A DNA stretch of 60,385 nt. Source: Trichinella spiralis. Its lineage: Eukaryota > Nematoda > Enoplea > Trichinellida > Trichinellidae. Below the pieces are notes generated by a model. It was not told the DNA's origin and did no database searches. It saw only the letters and a program-made list of their open reading frames with translations. Shown here piece after piece: positions 1 to 13,818 of this stretch (position 1 is its first letter; each line of letters opens with the position of its first letter). The position numbers and the translations under genes are program-made. The stretch spans positions 12,901,359 to 12,961,743 of the forward strand of contig CM012954.1 in NCBI GenBank assembly GCA_000181795.3, given 5' to 3'.

Positions 1-52
<52 letters not shown>
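1..52. repeat. (CA)n-(TA)n microsatellite
   Basis: The window opens inside a CA dinucleotide run that passes directly into a TA run. The left edge of the repeat lies outside the window. Confidence 0.95.
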
Positions 53-55
<3 letters not shown>

Positions 56-1593
56 AAAATTATTAGTATAATTTCAATGGATAGGTATTTTCCGGTGAAT
101 GTTGTTGTCTCGTTGACAGCTTTCCAATCAACATCTCTTCCACGACATACTATATAGTAGATTGGATAATTTAGCAAACAGTTCACAAATAAGGCATTTA
201 TTTCATTGGAAGTTGTAATTTCAGATACTCACTCCACTGTGAAAATTGTATGAAAATAACCAAAATAACACCAAACAACCATTCAACATTTAAATTCAAT
301 TCATAGAAATGTATATATTATTTGGATAAATCAAATGCTGATTGATAAATTGAACTTGTCAACGTCAGTGTCATCATAATTAGCACTGCCAAGTTTTCAT
401 GAAATTGTCACTAGCAGGTTGAATATTTTTCCTTTGAATCTCATCAAATTTCAGATATAACGCGTCTGCTGAAGCACTTTAAAAAATAACACGACTATTG
501 ATCCCACTGAGATAGCCTGATCTAGCATAGCACGTCATTTTCACTGTCATCTATTTGCGTATTGAATCAGTTGATAAAATTTTCATTGCGCCCAATTCGT
601 AAACAAGACGTATCCTTTCCTGGAGCTTCTCATGTGCCTAACTTTGACGAGATGAGAAAGTTTCCACAAATTACAGTTCAGTTGTGCAAAAACGTCTCAG
701 ATAGATTAAATCTACTGCTGAAGAGCATCAAAATAATCTACTGCCGCTCGCTGATGCTGCTGGTTCCATGCCAAAATGTTCAGCCACGGGAGACGAATTG
801 ATTTTTCCACTAATTCAGCAAGCAAGCGTGCAAGCACAACGAATGCATCGCAAATTTGGCCAAACATAGCTAGCAGCTAATCGGTGATCTAGCTGCTGCT
901 GATCATGAGACAGACATGCACAAGTATTTTATAAAGGAAAATTATATTATATTATATTATATTATATTATATTGCAGCAAAGGTCTCTTCTATCTTCTCT
1001 ATTTCTCTCCCATCCCCACCTGAGATGAAACATTTTCATCTTGACGATAATTGCAAAAATACTATTTATGCGATATTGAAAAATGAAATATTTTTTGAAC
1101 ATTTGAGAAAAAATGTGATCTACATCAATTTTCTTTGCGGAATTTGTCAATAGCATTATAATTTATAAAAAAACCTGAGTTGTCTTTTTCCCCTATATTA
1201 TTATGGTTAGATATATTGCCTTGTCACAGAAGAAGGACGCTGTTCCAATTTGTCAAGTAATAAAGATTTCCTTTCACGAAAACATTGAGTAGTTATCAAT
1301 TATCATATAAAGGTCAACAATGTAAGAAAATAATATCCAGTAAAACAATCATCTGCTGTTGAATTCAATTTAGTTTTTCGTCTAAAATTCTAAAATTGAA
1401 AAAGCTATAAAAGTATAATTTGGTGGCAAACTAAATTCTGAAAACTACTAGCTCGTCCAAACTGTTTTCGTCCAATTCATTTAGTGTCTGTATGAAGCTA
1501 ATTCAATAAATTAGCTGAAATAGTACTTCTCTTCTTTGTTTATTTTTTTCAAAATTTATTTCCAAATTTCAAATACTTCTTCTACATACACAT

Positions 1594-1635
<42 letters not shown>

Positions 1636-2660
1636 AATTTCTTGTTATTCTCATTCTTCTATATGTAGATGTATATTATGCATAAGTAGAATATATCATC
1701 GTTTCAGTTAAATTTATCATTGTACTGTTGGCTCTGCTATCCTCTGCCTTTTTCTGTTGGCAAAAGATTGATTAAAAGATTGGTTTTTTCTTCATCGTCC
1801 CAAATGAAATTGAATTGTGATAGTTAGTTAGTTAATTTTTGTTTGGCTGATGAATAATTTCAACTGAGAATGACGAACAAAAAAAATACATAAAAAAGAT
1901 TCCTCTTTCGTCACAATTTCACAACATATGTATTTGATATCAGTCCTTTGTATTTTGTTTAAATCAGCGTCCAATCGATCGTTACCGACGCAACCACACT
2001 TTCCAACTTTATCCAATATTATTTGTAGTAGTCAGACTAAATTGAATGAGTTTCGATTGTTCGACGCTTGTTGTTACCCCTCCGTGCACTTTTAAAGCTA
2101 TATTTCATCTAATCGAAATGTAAAAGCACCAAAAGATTCACTCCTGATCAGTACCGAGACGACCGATCCAGCTTCAACTAAATGCCAAAGGCTTTGACAG
2201 CAATTTCCCCCGTTCACTCCAGGCAGTCCTGCTTCAACCCTTCATCACAAGTTTCCATTTACCCAAACACGGAAGCCTACTATTCAAAATCTATTCAATC
2301 CTATCTTCATTCACACAATACCTACCCTGAAACACTAATTTCTCACCGCTTCGTCAACAAATCCTAACCTCTTTTAGCAATTTTAATATCATTTTGCACT
2401 CAGCATCTATGGAAAATCGTTCATATCTATTTTCAGAAACAAATAATTTTCCCATTAACTTTCAATCAAACAATGAAACTTACTGCAATAAAATTCATAC
2501 TTTGAATTTCAATTGTATGAGAGGTAGTAATCGCTACTGTTTTGCTCTTCTCAAATTATCAAACAAACCAACAAACAACAACGCACAGTATACATACACA
2601 AACACAAATATACGTACAACCAGACAACGTACACCTATACAAGTTATAAATTTAAAAATC
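53..2660. other. Non-coding stretch, no gene seen
   Basis: This AT-rich sequence has only short open frames without convincing splice sites or protein-like composition. It contains an (ATTAT)n pentanucleotide run at about 939-973 and a (TA)n run at 1603-1634. No RNA gene was found. Confidence 0.6.
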
Positions 2661-2672
2661 TTATTCAATTTC

Positions 2673-2791
2673 AGATATGGTACAAGCGGTGGCTACTGGT
2701 GACCTTTTCAGGTATATGGCGGAGGCCACCTTGTCCACTCTGGTGCCATTTAGTCGAATTAGCTTGCCCGCACATGTCAGTCAGACGCCGG
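2673..2791 (+). CDS. Possible terminal exon of an unidentified gene
   Basis: A GC-richer island stands out from its AT-rich flanks. A good acceptor (CAATTTCAG, ending near 2673) is followed by a frame that reads MVQAVATGDLFRYMAEATLS and continues about 19 residues to a stop near 2791. The residue mix looks protein-like and includes several small and hydrophobic residues, but I do not recognise the family. The minus strand of the same island is also partly open, so the strand is uncertain. No preceding exon was found in the window. Confidence 0.25.
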
Positions 2792-5630
2792 TCTGATTAT
2801 GCAGGGTTGCCTTCGTTTCGGTGCACCGGTAAGCATTCATGCATGTCCGTCAAGTACAACATTCGCATTGCCAGTATGTCATTTCACTCATACTTTTTTT
2901 ATCACACATTTTTAATTCATGTACTGAAGTTATATGACATTTTTTAAATTGTTGTGCAATCTTTTTTGTTCGACACAAAGTTACATTATTAATTCCGATA
3001 TTTTGCAGAATTACAAACATTTGAATTCTTAAAATTAGCCAACTGTACATTAGACCGTTCCTTCACATTTTCACGCAGTATAGCTCATTGCACGACTGGC
3101 TTTTCTCATGCCTTAGTCTAATTTTAGAATTAATTGATTTGTCAATATGTGAGAGTTTTAAAGCAACACAGGAAACATCATAATCTGAAAACGATAAGAA
3201 GCGAACATGTGCTGTTAATTCTTTTTGTTCCACATCATCTCAAACCATCCTAATTGAACTAATTTTAGTTAAGGAATTAAATTGAAAATTAAAATAACCA
3301 AATCCAATTAAAATAAAGAAGCAGTGTAATTTCAAATTTTCATTTTGAAAAATATTTGAAGGGAAAAATCTGCACAGCTATTTACCCTACCCTCTCTAAT
3401 GTCTAAGGATTGATATTAGACAAAAAAATCATCTGTAAATAGTCAGGATATACAAATCTCGTTTTCTTACTGTATATTAAAACAATAATAGAAGCTGATC
3501 AAATTGCATGTAGGAAACTAAAACTCAATGACTGAAACTTAATGACTCTTCATTAGAACAGATAGTAGTCGTGTCACATTTTCAGATTTTGGGTTATTGA
3601 TTTGGAAAGATGAGCGTCAAAAGAGACTAATGAACAGAAAATAAATCGCGAGCTATGTATGTTAAGAAATCAGAATCCAATTCCCGTTACTTTACCTGCT
3701 CATCATTTAAGAAATACTGTATATAATGAGCTTCGGTGAAAAAATTACAACCAATTATCAAGCTGATCTTAGGCATTGCTGAAAAGCTTATCTAACTAAG
3801 CTCATTTCACAAGAAGTAAGCACGCGTGATGAAAACAAAAGGAATTAAGTGATCATATTTCCCAGTTCAAATCTGCGTTAAGATTTGCAATTTTTTCTCA
3901 TTCCACAAGACTGAATAATAAAGAAAATAATTACCTATTGTTTCAGTGCTAATTATTACGTTTCGGAATATCAGCCCACAATATATAAATAGTTATTCAA
4001 GATCACTTACCACCAAATAAAATAAGCTGTTCGATGAGTTTCTATGACGCAGTACGACGCCCTTTGACGATTTCACCAAGGTAGGTTAATACGGGAAGCA
4101 GTTCCAGTTACGCCTGTCACCAGGTGATACGTTTGACGTTCAAATTGTGTAAATGAGTCAGTCGATGACTTTAATCTAAAAAACAAAAATAAATAAACAT
4201 AAACTGTAAAAGCTGTTTAAACTTCAAACTGTCAAAATACACAAAATAGCCGGCTTAGTCTGAAAGCAAATTTTTTCATTCGCCTTTAGCATTAATTAAT
4301 TAAGTTGTTTCATTTTTCCCACTAACATATTAATTCAGTAAAATATTCAATTAGCTTGCATTTCTTAAAAATGTTCCATTCTCGAAAGTTGAAACAGCAA
4401 TATTATTTAGCGAAATAACTTTTAGAATTCCAAGACATTCATGATTTCCTTATGATGATATGAAATGATAGTTTTGCATTAATTTCAAAAACGGTAGCGA
4501 AACTTCGATATGATGCATAAATGGGATATAATTATTATCTCAAAATACTAGTAAAATGCCAAGGAAAAATACAAGTATACAGAAGATGAGAGTACGGCAA
4601 GAATCAATAAAGCAGTGTAAGATAAGATGAATTTTTCCTTCTGCCCAAGGGCAGTTCAACTTTGTGCAGCATGATGCAAAAGTGATTAACGGTAAGCTTT
4701 TCAGCGTGCCATTATCAAAAACGTTAGTGTCCATTTCTGAGAATCAATTTAAAAAGTCACTTTAAAAAATACATCAGTCTAATGCATGAAATCTACTTTC
4801 AGAAATAAAAAAGATGAAAAATAAATCTCTGAATCCTTTTTCACTTCATAGCAAAACCACACACAGTCATCGCCATCTAGATAGAATACTAGAATTTTTA
4901 TCAATAATAATTTCAGCAAGAATAGCGTTTTAAAAATATTTATATTGAAAAGATGTTCAGTTAATGAATTTGAAGAGGAAACAAATAAAAACTAAAAACT
5001 CATTATTCGATAAATAAACTTGAAAATCATTTTGAAACGGTAAGTTCGGAGCACGATAGCATTGAAAGTACATATGAAAGTCGCATATCGATAGGCAATT
5101 TCATCAGATTTTCTGAATTTCAAAAAAAAACTATAAATAACCAGACGCTACCATCTAAATGTGCCTAATAGATGGCCAAAAAAATATTTTCAGTTAGTAT
5201 TTCTATAATTAAACCTATTTTAAATTTCAATTAAAAAATAACCAAACGTATACTAAATGGTGGAAACGAAAAATATTAATAATCACATTTCACTTTTGTA
5301 TTTCAGTTAAGTCAAATATAATAATAACATTGAAATAATTCATAGGTTGAATTTCAATCACATATACCGATGAGAGATTAAATTTAGTCGTGCAGTCGTT
5401 ATTAGTATTAAACATCTTCGAATCCCAATCCAATGAAGTCATGTAGAAATAAATCTTCAGCTCTGATTCTCACCAAGGTTTTTCAAGTGAAAAAGATTCT
5501 ATTAATATATGAGCTAGGTGCTGTATGTACATTTATCAGCAAACAAGAGAGTGATCGGTGTGATTTTGTAGCGCACAATGCTGAAATGAAGCGCTTTCGG
5601 AATTTGCATGCATTTCGTAAAAATTACATC
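2792..5630. other. AT-rich intergenic or intronic stretch
   Basis: There is no family-level coding signal. One minus-strand open segment at about 4011-4085 ends in a strong GTAAGTG donor and reads LVKSSKGVVLRHRNSSNSLF, so it may be an isolated exon. If it, the 2.7-kb island and the 5.65-kb island belong to one long-intron gene, nothing here proves it. Confidence 0.4.
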
Positions 5631-5633
5631 AGG

Positions 5634-5951
5634 TAGAATTTCACTTTCACTTCTAGATCCCATCTCAGCGGCAAAATTGGACGATGAATCAAATTCAGAC
5701 TGTATTAATCCGTGCGATGTGATCGCCGATTGGCCGGGCATTCCTTCGTCGTCTTTTTGCAACAATCGCAAAACACTGCATCCCATGACATTACTGTCAA
5801 GAGAACAGTCGGCTGGCAAAGAGACGACGCCATCTTCGGGTGTGAGGAACAAAAGCAATTTGCTGACAATGTTGATAGCCATTCTCTGCACCCAAGTGCT
5901 CAAAGAGGCGATGGCACAGCGTCTACTGTCGACGCCCACCGATGAAATACA
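5634..5951 (-). CDS. Candidate internal exon, strand uncertain
   Basis: A GC-rich block of about 320 bp is open on both strands. I favour the minus strand. There a CTAAC-like branch site and a CAATCAAG acceptor precede a phase-0 exon that includes TPEDGVVSLPADCSLDSN and SVLRLLQKDDEGMPG, then ends at a GAT|GTAATT donor. The product would be rich in Ser, Asp and Glu, with a short hydrophobic helix near its start. I do not recognise the family. The plus strand carries an equally long open frame ending in a stop near 5970, so the assignment is weak. Confidence 0.35.
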
Positions 5952-5969
5952 CTTGATTGGAGTCGGTTG

Positions 5970-7065
5970 ATTACGTTCAAGTTAGTAGATTTAATTTTAA
6001 AGACTCATGCAGAAGAAAAACGAAATGTTAACAAAAAAGGAATAATAATAATTATTATTATTAAAAAATGGGGGAGCCCCGTGGTCCGTTGCCGAGCGGA
6101 AGATCGAGCTATTGCATGCAGATTTCACTTTGAAATTTGTCAAAGATGTCTCTCTGGTTCACTTTTTTTCACAGTTTTAAACAATTGTTACTATTTCAAA
6201 AGCTGAAAAACTGCCACATTTCGAACAAGGGATTATTGTTCGTCCAGTATTGTTCCAGTGCAGTCGACGCGCTGACTGGCGGATTGCTGGAAATTCGCTT
6301 TTCTTCTTTATGTTATTCAAAGTGAAAAAAACTAATAATCATAAGAAGAAAAATTAGAAGCATGTCGACGAATGTGCGACAATGTTTACGTCGACTGCCG
6401 TTCGAAAGTCCCATTTTCTTTTTATTGTTTTGTTCGTAGCCATTTGCTGTTTTTTACATTTGAACGATTAAATTGAGAAAAAAACAAATTTGCGAACACT
6501 TCAACAATTACAGTATTCTCATCAAAAAGCGCGTTAAATATAATTGAAATTACACGTAAAACGCACCTGAAGTGATAGCTTTCGCTATTCGACGGTAAAA
6601 TGAATGAAAAGTGACGTTCAATACGAATGAATGTAAAAAATCACAACAACAAACAATGCCAACAGAGCAGTGAAAAATTGAATTTGAACTATCAAAAATA
6701 ATATAATCATGTACAATCTTTTGAACATTACTGTAATTCTGGTTGAATATTCTAATTCCATTAAATTGAATAAATAATTTTTATTTCTAACATATTTGTA
6801 TATAAAAAATAATATACATTTTTATATATTATACTTTTTAAGAATTAAAATTTACACAATACTTACAGAATTACTTTTTTTGATTTTCATGTAATACTTT
6901 GTTGATTTTGCAGTCAACTGAAATTATCAAAACATTTTATTAATTATCACAAATTACAAAAATTGATAAATTGAATTTTTATGAATAAATATTATTTGAA
7001 AATTTTGAATATTATATTGACGAATAATGTTTTAAAACGACACAAATTGAAACGATGCGCTTGAT
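5970..7065. other. Intergenic, AT-rich
   Basis: No gene was seen. A short GC island at 6067-6120 faintly resembles a tRNA A box but has no matching B box or cloverleaf. A (TAA/TTA)n run lies near 6043-6065. Confidence 0.6.
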
Positions 7066-7080
7066 ATATTTTATTGTAGA

Positions 7081-9439
7081 TCAATCTTCGTCTAGCATTA
7101 TTTGATAAATGAAATTGGTAAACGCGGCTACCTGAGAATAGACGCCCGGATAACGCGGCATTGCACACTGAAAACCCCATGAAACAATACCTTGCAAAAT
7201 CCATCTTTTGTGATCTTCAGAACACACCAAAGGACCTCCGGAATCGCCCTGAACAATTGTTGAACTATTCGTAAGCATTATTCTTTTTCAAAAATCGAGT
7301 ATGCATTTACTTGACACGAATCTCTTCCGCCTTCCAAATAGCCAGCGCAGATTTCTTCCGCTGTAATTGATTTATTGTAATATTGTTCAGCATTGCAAAT
7401 TTCACGCTTTATAACGGGCAACACTGCCTGATGCAGAACACCAGCGCGTCCAGTTCCTAAAAAAATATGCAAAGCAAACATGCAGCGTCGAAGTGAATCA
7501 AATCAAAATCAATTTACCTAACGTTTTCCCCCATCCAACGGCTACGCAGGGTGTTTCTGGCAACAGTTTTTCATTACTATCAGGCAGACAAGCGACATTT
7601 ATATTATTTACAAAAGGAGTCGGTACGTCTTGTTCCAACTTCAGCAGAGCAATATCATGCAACACTGGATTAAAACTATGCTCAGGAATGTAGTAGACGT
7701 TTGAAACGTCCATTACCACGCCAGTATTGCTCGCCAAGTCATGAGCACCGAGTCGTACAACAAGATCTTCTGGATTTGCGCTAAAGCGAAAAAAAACGAC
7801 AACAATACTTACAGTATCAAAATGTAATTAATTCTTCAAACCCAATGACACAATGCTTTGCTGTCAGCAACCATCTTGTAGATATTAATGTAGCTCCGCA
7901 GAAATGCTTATTTGAAAACTTTGCCTGAAGACTGGCAATCCAAGGCCAACTTCCCGGTCTCGCCTGAGTACCGTTCACAATGCGCAAATATGCCATTTTT
8001 GGCTTATTTTCTACTGTTGGCGGTATATTCTGCACACCACATTGTGCTTTAGCTGAAACATTATCACACACTTTCACGGACTATTTGAAAATAAAAACTG
8101 TAACGTAAAATTTCTTTTTTTCGAATGTCGTTTTACAGTATAGAACATTATTAGATCTGAAATAAATTAACCCTACGATAAGCGAAACAAACATCATTCA
8201 ATTATATCATGATATATAAAGTTAGTTTAAAATTTTCAAAAAATCTTAATTAATTAATTAATTGATGCTCAAGTTCAATTTTGGTATACTGCAATAATGA
8301 AATTAAAATTTTAACTTTAATCCTTTGAAAATTAGTTAGTTGAACAATTGTAAAAGTTTTAAAAATTGTGAATTACTCACTCCTGCAAAGTGATAATTTT
8401 TCATCGCTGGCATCTTCACAGTCCACTTGTTCGTCGCATATTTGTGATTTTTCGATACACTTTCCACCATTTGGACATTTGATCTGATTTGCATAGCAAA
8501 ACTCTGCCCAAATAGTCCAGTTGAATAAATACAATGTGTACAAAGTGAAATGTCGACTTACGTTCATCAGTGATCAAATTGATTTCAATGGAAACTGCTT
8601 CACCTTCGGTGTTGAACGATTCAACAAATTCAACGTTCAAAACTTTTCCATCAAACTGTTCAACATGAGTTGATGGAGTTCGACCGGAAATTTGACGCTG
8701 CGTACCAATTTCGTTTTGAATTTTAATAAATTGACCAACAGGTAGGGTGTTGAACTGTGGGAATCGCACTTGGAAGAAGCAATTATTTTGGTATAATTCA
8801 TTGTAAATTGTCCAATTGCAATGTAACTGTGGTGGAAATTTATCTGGCCAATTCGGTGTTCTCAGCGTCAGTGATGATGAGAGATTTTCCAAGTGGAACG
8901 TTTCCGTACACTGTGAATTGTCGAAAATTGGTTCCACTGGTGCACAGCTAAGTCTGAGGGAAAAAGCTTGCGGTCGTTGACCATAAACGTTGCTATACCA
9001 AAGTGTGAAATTGAACGGTACTTCTTCGCCAATTATCAAATCCACAAAAGGCACCGGCTTGCAGCTGGTCACGAGATGCATATTGGAACGAGTCTTCAAG
9101 CGAAATACATCTACACAATATTGTGAAAATTCTGAAAAAGAAGAAGAAGTGAACAAACTGTCCACGTGAAGCTGTACTATTTTAGATTTGGAATGCACAT
9201 TCCAAGTACAGTTGGGGCTTGTCATCGTTTGATAATAATTTGGTGACATGATCTGCACCACTTGTCCAAGTTCTAATTCAATATTTCCTCCACAACTGCT
9301 GTAAATGGTATTCAAATCGAATTGCTTTCCACAAATGATGCTTGCTAATAACAATTGCTAAAAGTGGAAAAATTGATATATTTAATTTCAGGAAAAACAA
9401 TATGAAAATTATTACAATAATTAATTTACTGAAAAGCAT
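7081..9439 (-). CDS. Secreted CUB-CUB-LDLa-trypsin serine protease
   Basis: Seven exons join in phase: 9416-9439, 8562-9357, 8381-8503, 7842-8052, 7518-7780, 7311-7456 and 7081-7248, giving 576 residues. The start [18 protein letters not shown] is a signal peptide. Two CUB domains follow (about 30-140 and 152-265), then one LDL-receptor class A repeat (about 275-312, ending in the CEDASDE calcium motif). A trypsin domain starts at the activation site R338|IVNG. The catalytic residues are present: His381 in LTAKHC, Asp427 in HDIALL and Ser524 in GDSGGP. The Asp in DSCQGDSGG predicts cleavage after Arg or Lys. Cys319, just before the protease domain, probably tethers the chains after activation, as in enteropeptidase-like and MASP-like enzymes. 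The GTTTGA donor of exon 4 is weak but is the only one that fits. The substrate is unknown. An AATAAA lies just after the stop. Confidence 0.88.
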
Positions 9440-9813
9440 TGTTGTTGTTGTTGATTTCAGCGCGTTGTTCAACTGTTTTCCCAAAATTTGATTGTACCGT
9501 ATAAGAGATTTATTACCATTTTACATTTTGTTTACTTTGCTAAATCTTGGCACTGCTTTGAGTCACTGAAATGATAAGCAAATCAGGGCACAAATGATAA
9601 CAAACAAAACAATCAATGATAATGATTCGTTTGGAAAAGTAGAGCAGAAAAATTAAAATTGTAATTAAAAAAATGGAAATATAATATTTTTAAAAAAGAA
9701 AAATGAACAATTTATTGTTCAAAATTGTTTATTGCTTGATAAAAATGTCCATCTCGAAGTTGTGGATCAACCAACCAATCGACGAAGTGCATTTCCAAAA
9801 TTGAAAAGCAAAA

Positions 9814-10889
9814 TTACGAACAACTGTCAGAAAAAAGTATGAACATCTCGCATAATGGTTCTGCCAGATCGTTGAGCACATGATCAATAAAAGGCTCTAC
9901 TTCGGGTGTGACAGACCAGCCAACGCACGAGGAAAGCTGCTCGTTGAATTTGCTGAATTTCAAAGCACCACAAGCAAGCTGACTCAACGACATTCGATTA
10001 AAATGGACATTTTCTTGGCAAGGGCTCTCAACGCTGAAAAAATGGACGAAAGACAAAACATCCGTAATAATCCCCACAAAATATACTCATTTATAATAAT
10101 AATAATAATAATAGAGAAGACAATTTACCTGGAAAAACATTCATATTTCATTTTGCATATGGACTGTTGAATTTTTTGCCTTTCTTCTTCGTCACTTTTT
10201 TCCAACATTTCAATACAGTCAACCGCCGCTCGACGTTGCTCTTCCGTACACAACGATTCATCCTCCAACGCTGTATTGATATGAATAATTTCGGATCTAA
10301 AATTTAGAGCAAAAAAAAAACAAAAAACAATTTCAAATTCAAATTTTCCATTTCTACACCAAACAATTGATTCAAATCAATAATTTTACATTCGTGCATT
10401 TGTTATTGGATTACGGTCAGTGAGTTGAATCTTTTTTACAGTATCATAATTCAAACCGATAATGCCCATATTTTTGGTCACGTAATCCAAAGCTGCGCTG
10501 ACCATTTGGTGACTAGTTTCAATGAAACAATTTAACACGTGCGTAAAATTCTCCGCATCCGGACCTGATATGCTCACCAAATGTGTATTGATTGACAAAT
10601 CAGGATGTCTACATCCAGAGCTGAAGTGAAAAATTATAAATAAATTGAAATGATCATCAAAGTTAATTAAATCTTGCCTTGTTAAACAGTTCAACGCTTT
10701 TTCTGTATTGTTGTCCGTTTTGGTCAAGCTGACCAAAAGTGGATCCAATTCGGCCAAATAGCAACGAAAATACGAAGCTGTAGAATTGTGACAATTGCCA
10801 TCGTTGACTAATAAATTTTGAGAAGACGAAATAATTTCAAAAGTGAAAAAAAAGAAATACACAAAGTAGAATTTCCACCGTTGGAACAT
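9814..10889 (-). CDS. Small secreted cysteine-rich protein, family unknown
   Basis: Four exons (10678-10889, 10390-10620, 10129-10296, 9814-10033) join in phase to 276 residues. The N-terminus MFQRWKFYFVYFFFFTFEII is a signal peptide. The rest is predicted helical, with many spaced cysteines and several N-glycosylation sites (NST, NFT), as in nematode excretory/secretory helical proteins. A T20D4.11/DUF19-like fold is possible but was not confirmed. The first intron (10621-10677) is 57 nt, begins GC instead of GT, and is in frame without stops, so unspliced RNA would encode 19 extra residues. The gene lies 375 bp upstream of the protease on the same strand, so joint transcription is possible. 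Confidence 0.65.
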
Positions 10890-13779
10890 TTCACAAAAAT
10901 TGCTAACACTGGATAAAAATTTTTTGTCAATCGATACAACTGAATCTCAATTTGACCTGAATAAAAAAAGGGTAAAGGAAATTTTGAAATTTCAAATCCA
11001 CAGAGAGAATAACGTAGTGAACAGAAAAAAATAAAATATAAAATATAATTCGTACTTCCGTCATAATATCAAATTCATTTTTCCTTTTTTATTCACTTAA
11101 AATGTGACCTTCAAAAAATGATGCGCACTTTTTCAAGGTAAACAATTCATACAAAATAGATTATACCTTTTGTAGAGTAATTGGTTTGAATTACTGTAAC
11201 GTTTACAACATTACAGTTTACAAAAGAGTGAAAAATTGTTTTGAAATTTTCAAAAAGTATTTGAATAATTTGTTGAATTGCTTTTAAAATCACTTCCAAT
11301 CGACTTTTATTATGCTTATTTGACAATGCTTGTTTTCAAGCTTCATTGTCAAATTTATTGGCGAAGATCATTTTATGAAAAAAAGAAGTTTTTTTTTCTT
11401 TTTTTCATCATCATTATTGTTCACACATTGACGTTCTTCTAAATGGATAAATGGAATAAAAATTAGTCACCAATGTTGTTGAGCATTGAAGCAAATAAAA
11501 TGGCATCGGAAAAACCAAGTATTCATTCATTCATTTGAAGCATTTCTCATTGCTCGATCATATTTTTTGCTTGTTCGAGTGCAAGTATTGTGCCATTAAC
11601 ATTGATTTGATGAAAAAATTGGAATTTTTTTTCTTATTTTCAAGCATTGATGCGTCTGTGATCAATTAGCGAGAGAAAATAGTATATTTCAGTTTGAATA
11701 TATTGGGTTGCATAGAAAAGGGGGATTATTACGATTGTTCATTTTTGTTTCGTTAATTTGTTTTGTTTTTTTTTGTTATCCTATCAAATATGCTACTACA
11801 AACGCGAAAAGCCGTGTTTGCGTTTCGCTTTCATCGATCAAAGCCGCCTATATAACAAAAGTCACCGGCTCAGTGTTTCAAATAAGAACTGATCAATTAA
11901 AGTCAACTCATTGCTAACATTCCTGCTGCTTGAAGGAGCGGCAATGTTTAAAAATTTGAAGAATTTCCATTTTACTAATATATTTCTCAACTAATGTTCA
12001 CACACACACAAAGAGAGAGAGAGAGAGAGAAAATTGGGTAGGTATGATGAAAGGAAGAGGTTGAAGAAGAAGTAAAAGTAGTACTAGTAATAGTAGAATA
12101 ATAAGAAGAAGAAGAAGGGTGCCGCATAATCATTAGCTATAATCTGTCATTAATCTTTGTTCTCGAAGCTCAATTGAACAAACACATCCCATCACACGGA
12201 CAAATAAATGATCGCTTTTTTCTCTCTCTCTGCATTTTCCAATTCTTGCTCACTGCTTCTTATCGACGACAATTCTCAAGCAACAGTTCCTCCATTTCAT
12301 TAAAGCTTATTATTATAATTCCATTTCTCTCCTATTCCAATGGCAGACATGGATGCACATGGTATATATTTATATTCTACCTCTTCTAAACATCATTTTG
12401 TTCAATTTAAACCAAACTCAACAATTTCAAGTATGAATTTTATCAAACTTCTTCCCAGGCCGTATTGAAATATTTGAAATGCTCAAAATCCATTCTTCGC
12501 TTACGCCCCGACATATCAAGCGTGTGATATCGTTTTATACAATCGATCGCGAAATCTTTGATTGATTTATTTTAATATTGAAATCTTGTGAAAAGTTTCA
12601 ATTATTTGTTCCATTTTTTTTATTTTAAAATTATTTTCTCAACAACTGCTGAAGTTTGTCGTTTTCGAAAAATTTTCCGCTCAACAATATGCAAATCATC
12701 ATTTATCACAAAGCAGTGTTTGTTTTCTTCTTCGAGCAAAATTATTTGCGTCGTGTTTGCAATTTCGAACAGCACATGTTGCATTCTTTCAAATTTTGCT
12801 GACAATCGTCATTCCATCAACAAATCTGCTCATTTACATACATAACTGATTGATTCATTTTTCAAATATGCAAATTTAAAACATCTTTTACCATAGTTGA
12901 ACAAATATCACATGAATATACATAAAAATATAAATGGATAGAGCATTATGAGCAAAGTGATGACGTCGTATAAGGACGGATTAAAAAAAATAATAATCGT
13001 TCGAAAAAGCTTCTGATTATGCGAAAGACGAAAAAAAACAGCTCAACTGGATACAAGCTGAAAAAAAAGCCAATTTCTGAGAATGCAATTGGTTTTTGTC
13101 GTACGAAAATTGCATCGATGCAATGTCAGATGTAGAGATGTATGTATGTAAAAATTTATATATGCAATTGAATAACTTGTTGAACAATAATGAACAGGGC
13201 GGCAAAGAAGAATGAAAAGAGGTGGAGGAGGCGATTTGAAGAAAATGACGTTTTGATTTCATTGTGGCAAAAGTGATAACGCGCCTGCCGGCGACTAATA
13301 ACTAATTCTTTCTTACGTTTGGCGCATCCAACATCACCCACCACCACTCACTCACTCACTCACTGATAATAAATAATCATCATCATCAGCATTTCAGCTT
13401 TCAATCGTGCAATTTTTGCTTTTTGCTTTTCAAACATGCAATCAAATGATTGTGCAAAGCAAATGCTCGATTGAGTTTTATAATTGCATGCGTATTACTA
13501 TTATTATTGAATAATAAAATTAATTAATTTTGTTTATTTATTTGTTAAACGTGTGAAATGTTGTTACCAAAACGATTCAGCATCAGATTTGCGCATCAGT
13601 TTTAGTTTAGCTTTGGAAAATGAGTCCAGGAGTGGGGGGGGGGTGGGAAATCGATCCGTGGCCGTTTGCCAGCCAGGCGTATTTCAAACAAAACAGCTTC
13701 TTCAGTCCATTCCAATCAACTGAATCGTTCCTTTTGCACGCCACAAATTAGTTAAGAAGCAACCCAAAGACAATACGCC

Positions 13780-13818
<39 letters not shown>

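Noticed and set aside
6067-6140. tRNA-like A box (TTGCCGAGCGG) in a GC island
   Set aside because: There is no B box (GGTTCRANNCC), no cloverleaf pairing and no terminator at the right distance.
9278-9484. Alternative N-terminus reading through the first protease intron
   Set aside because: It leads to a stop in the wrong frame; splicing at 9415/9358 gives a good signal peptide in the CUB frame.
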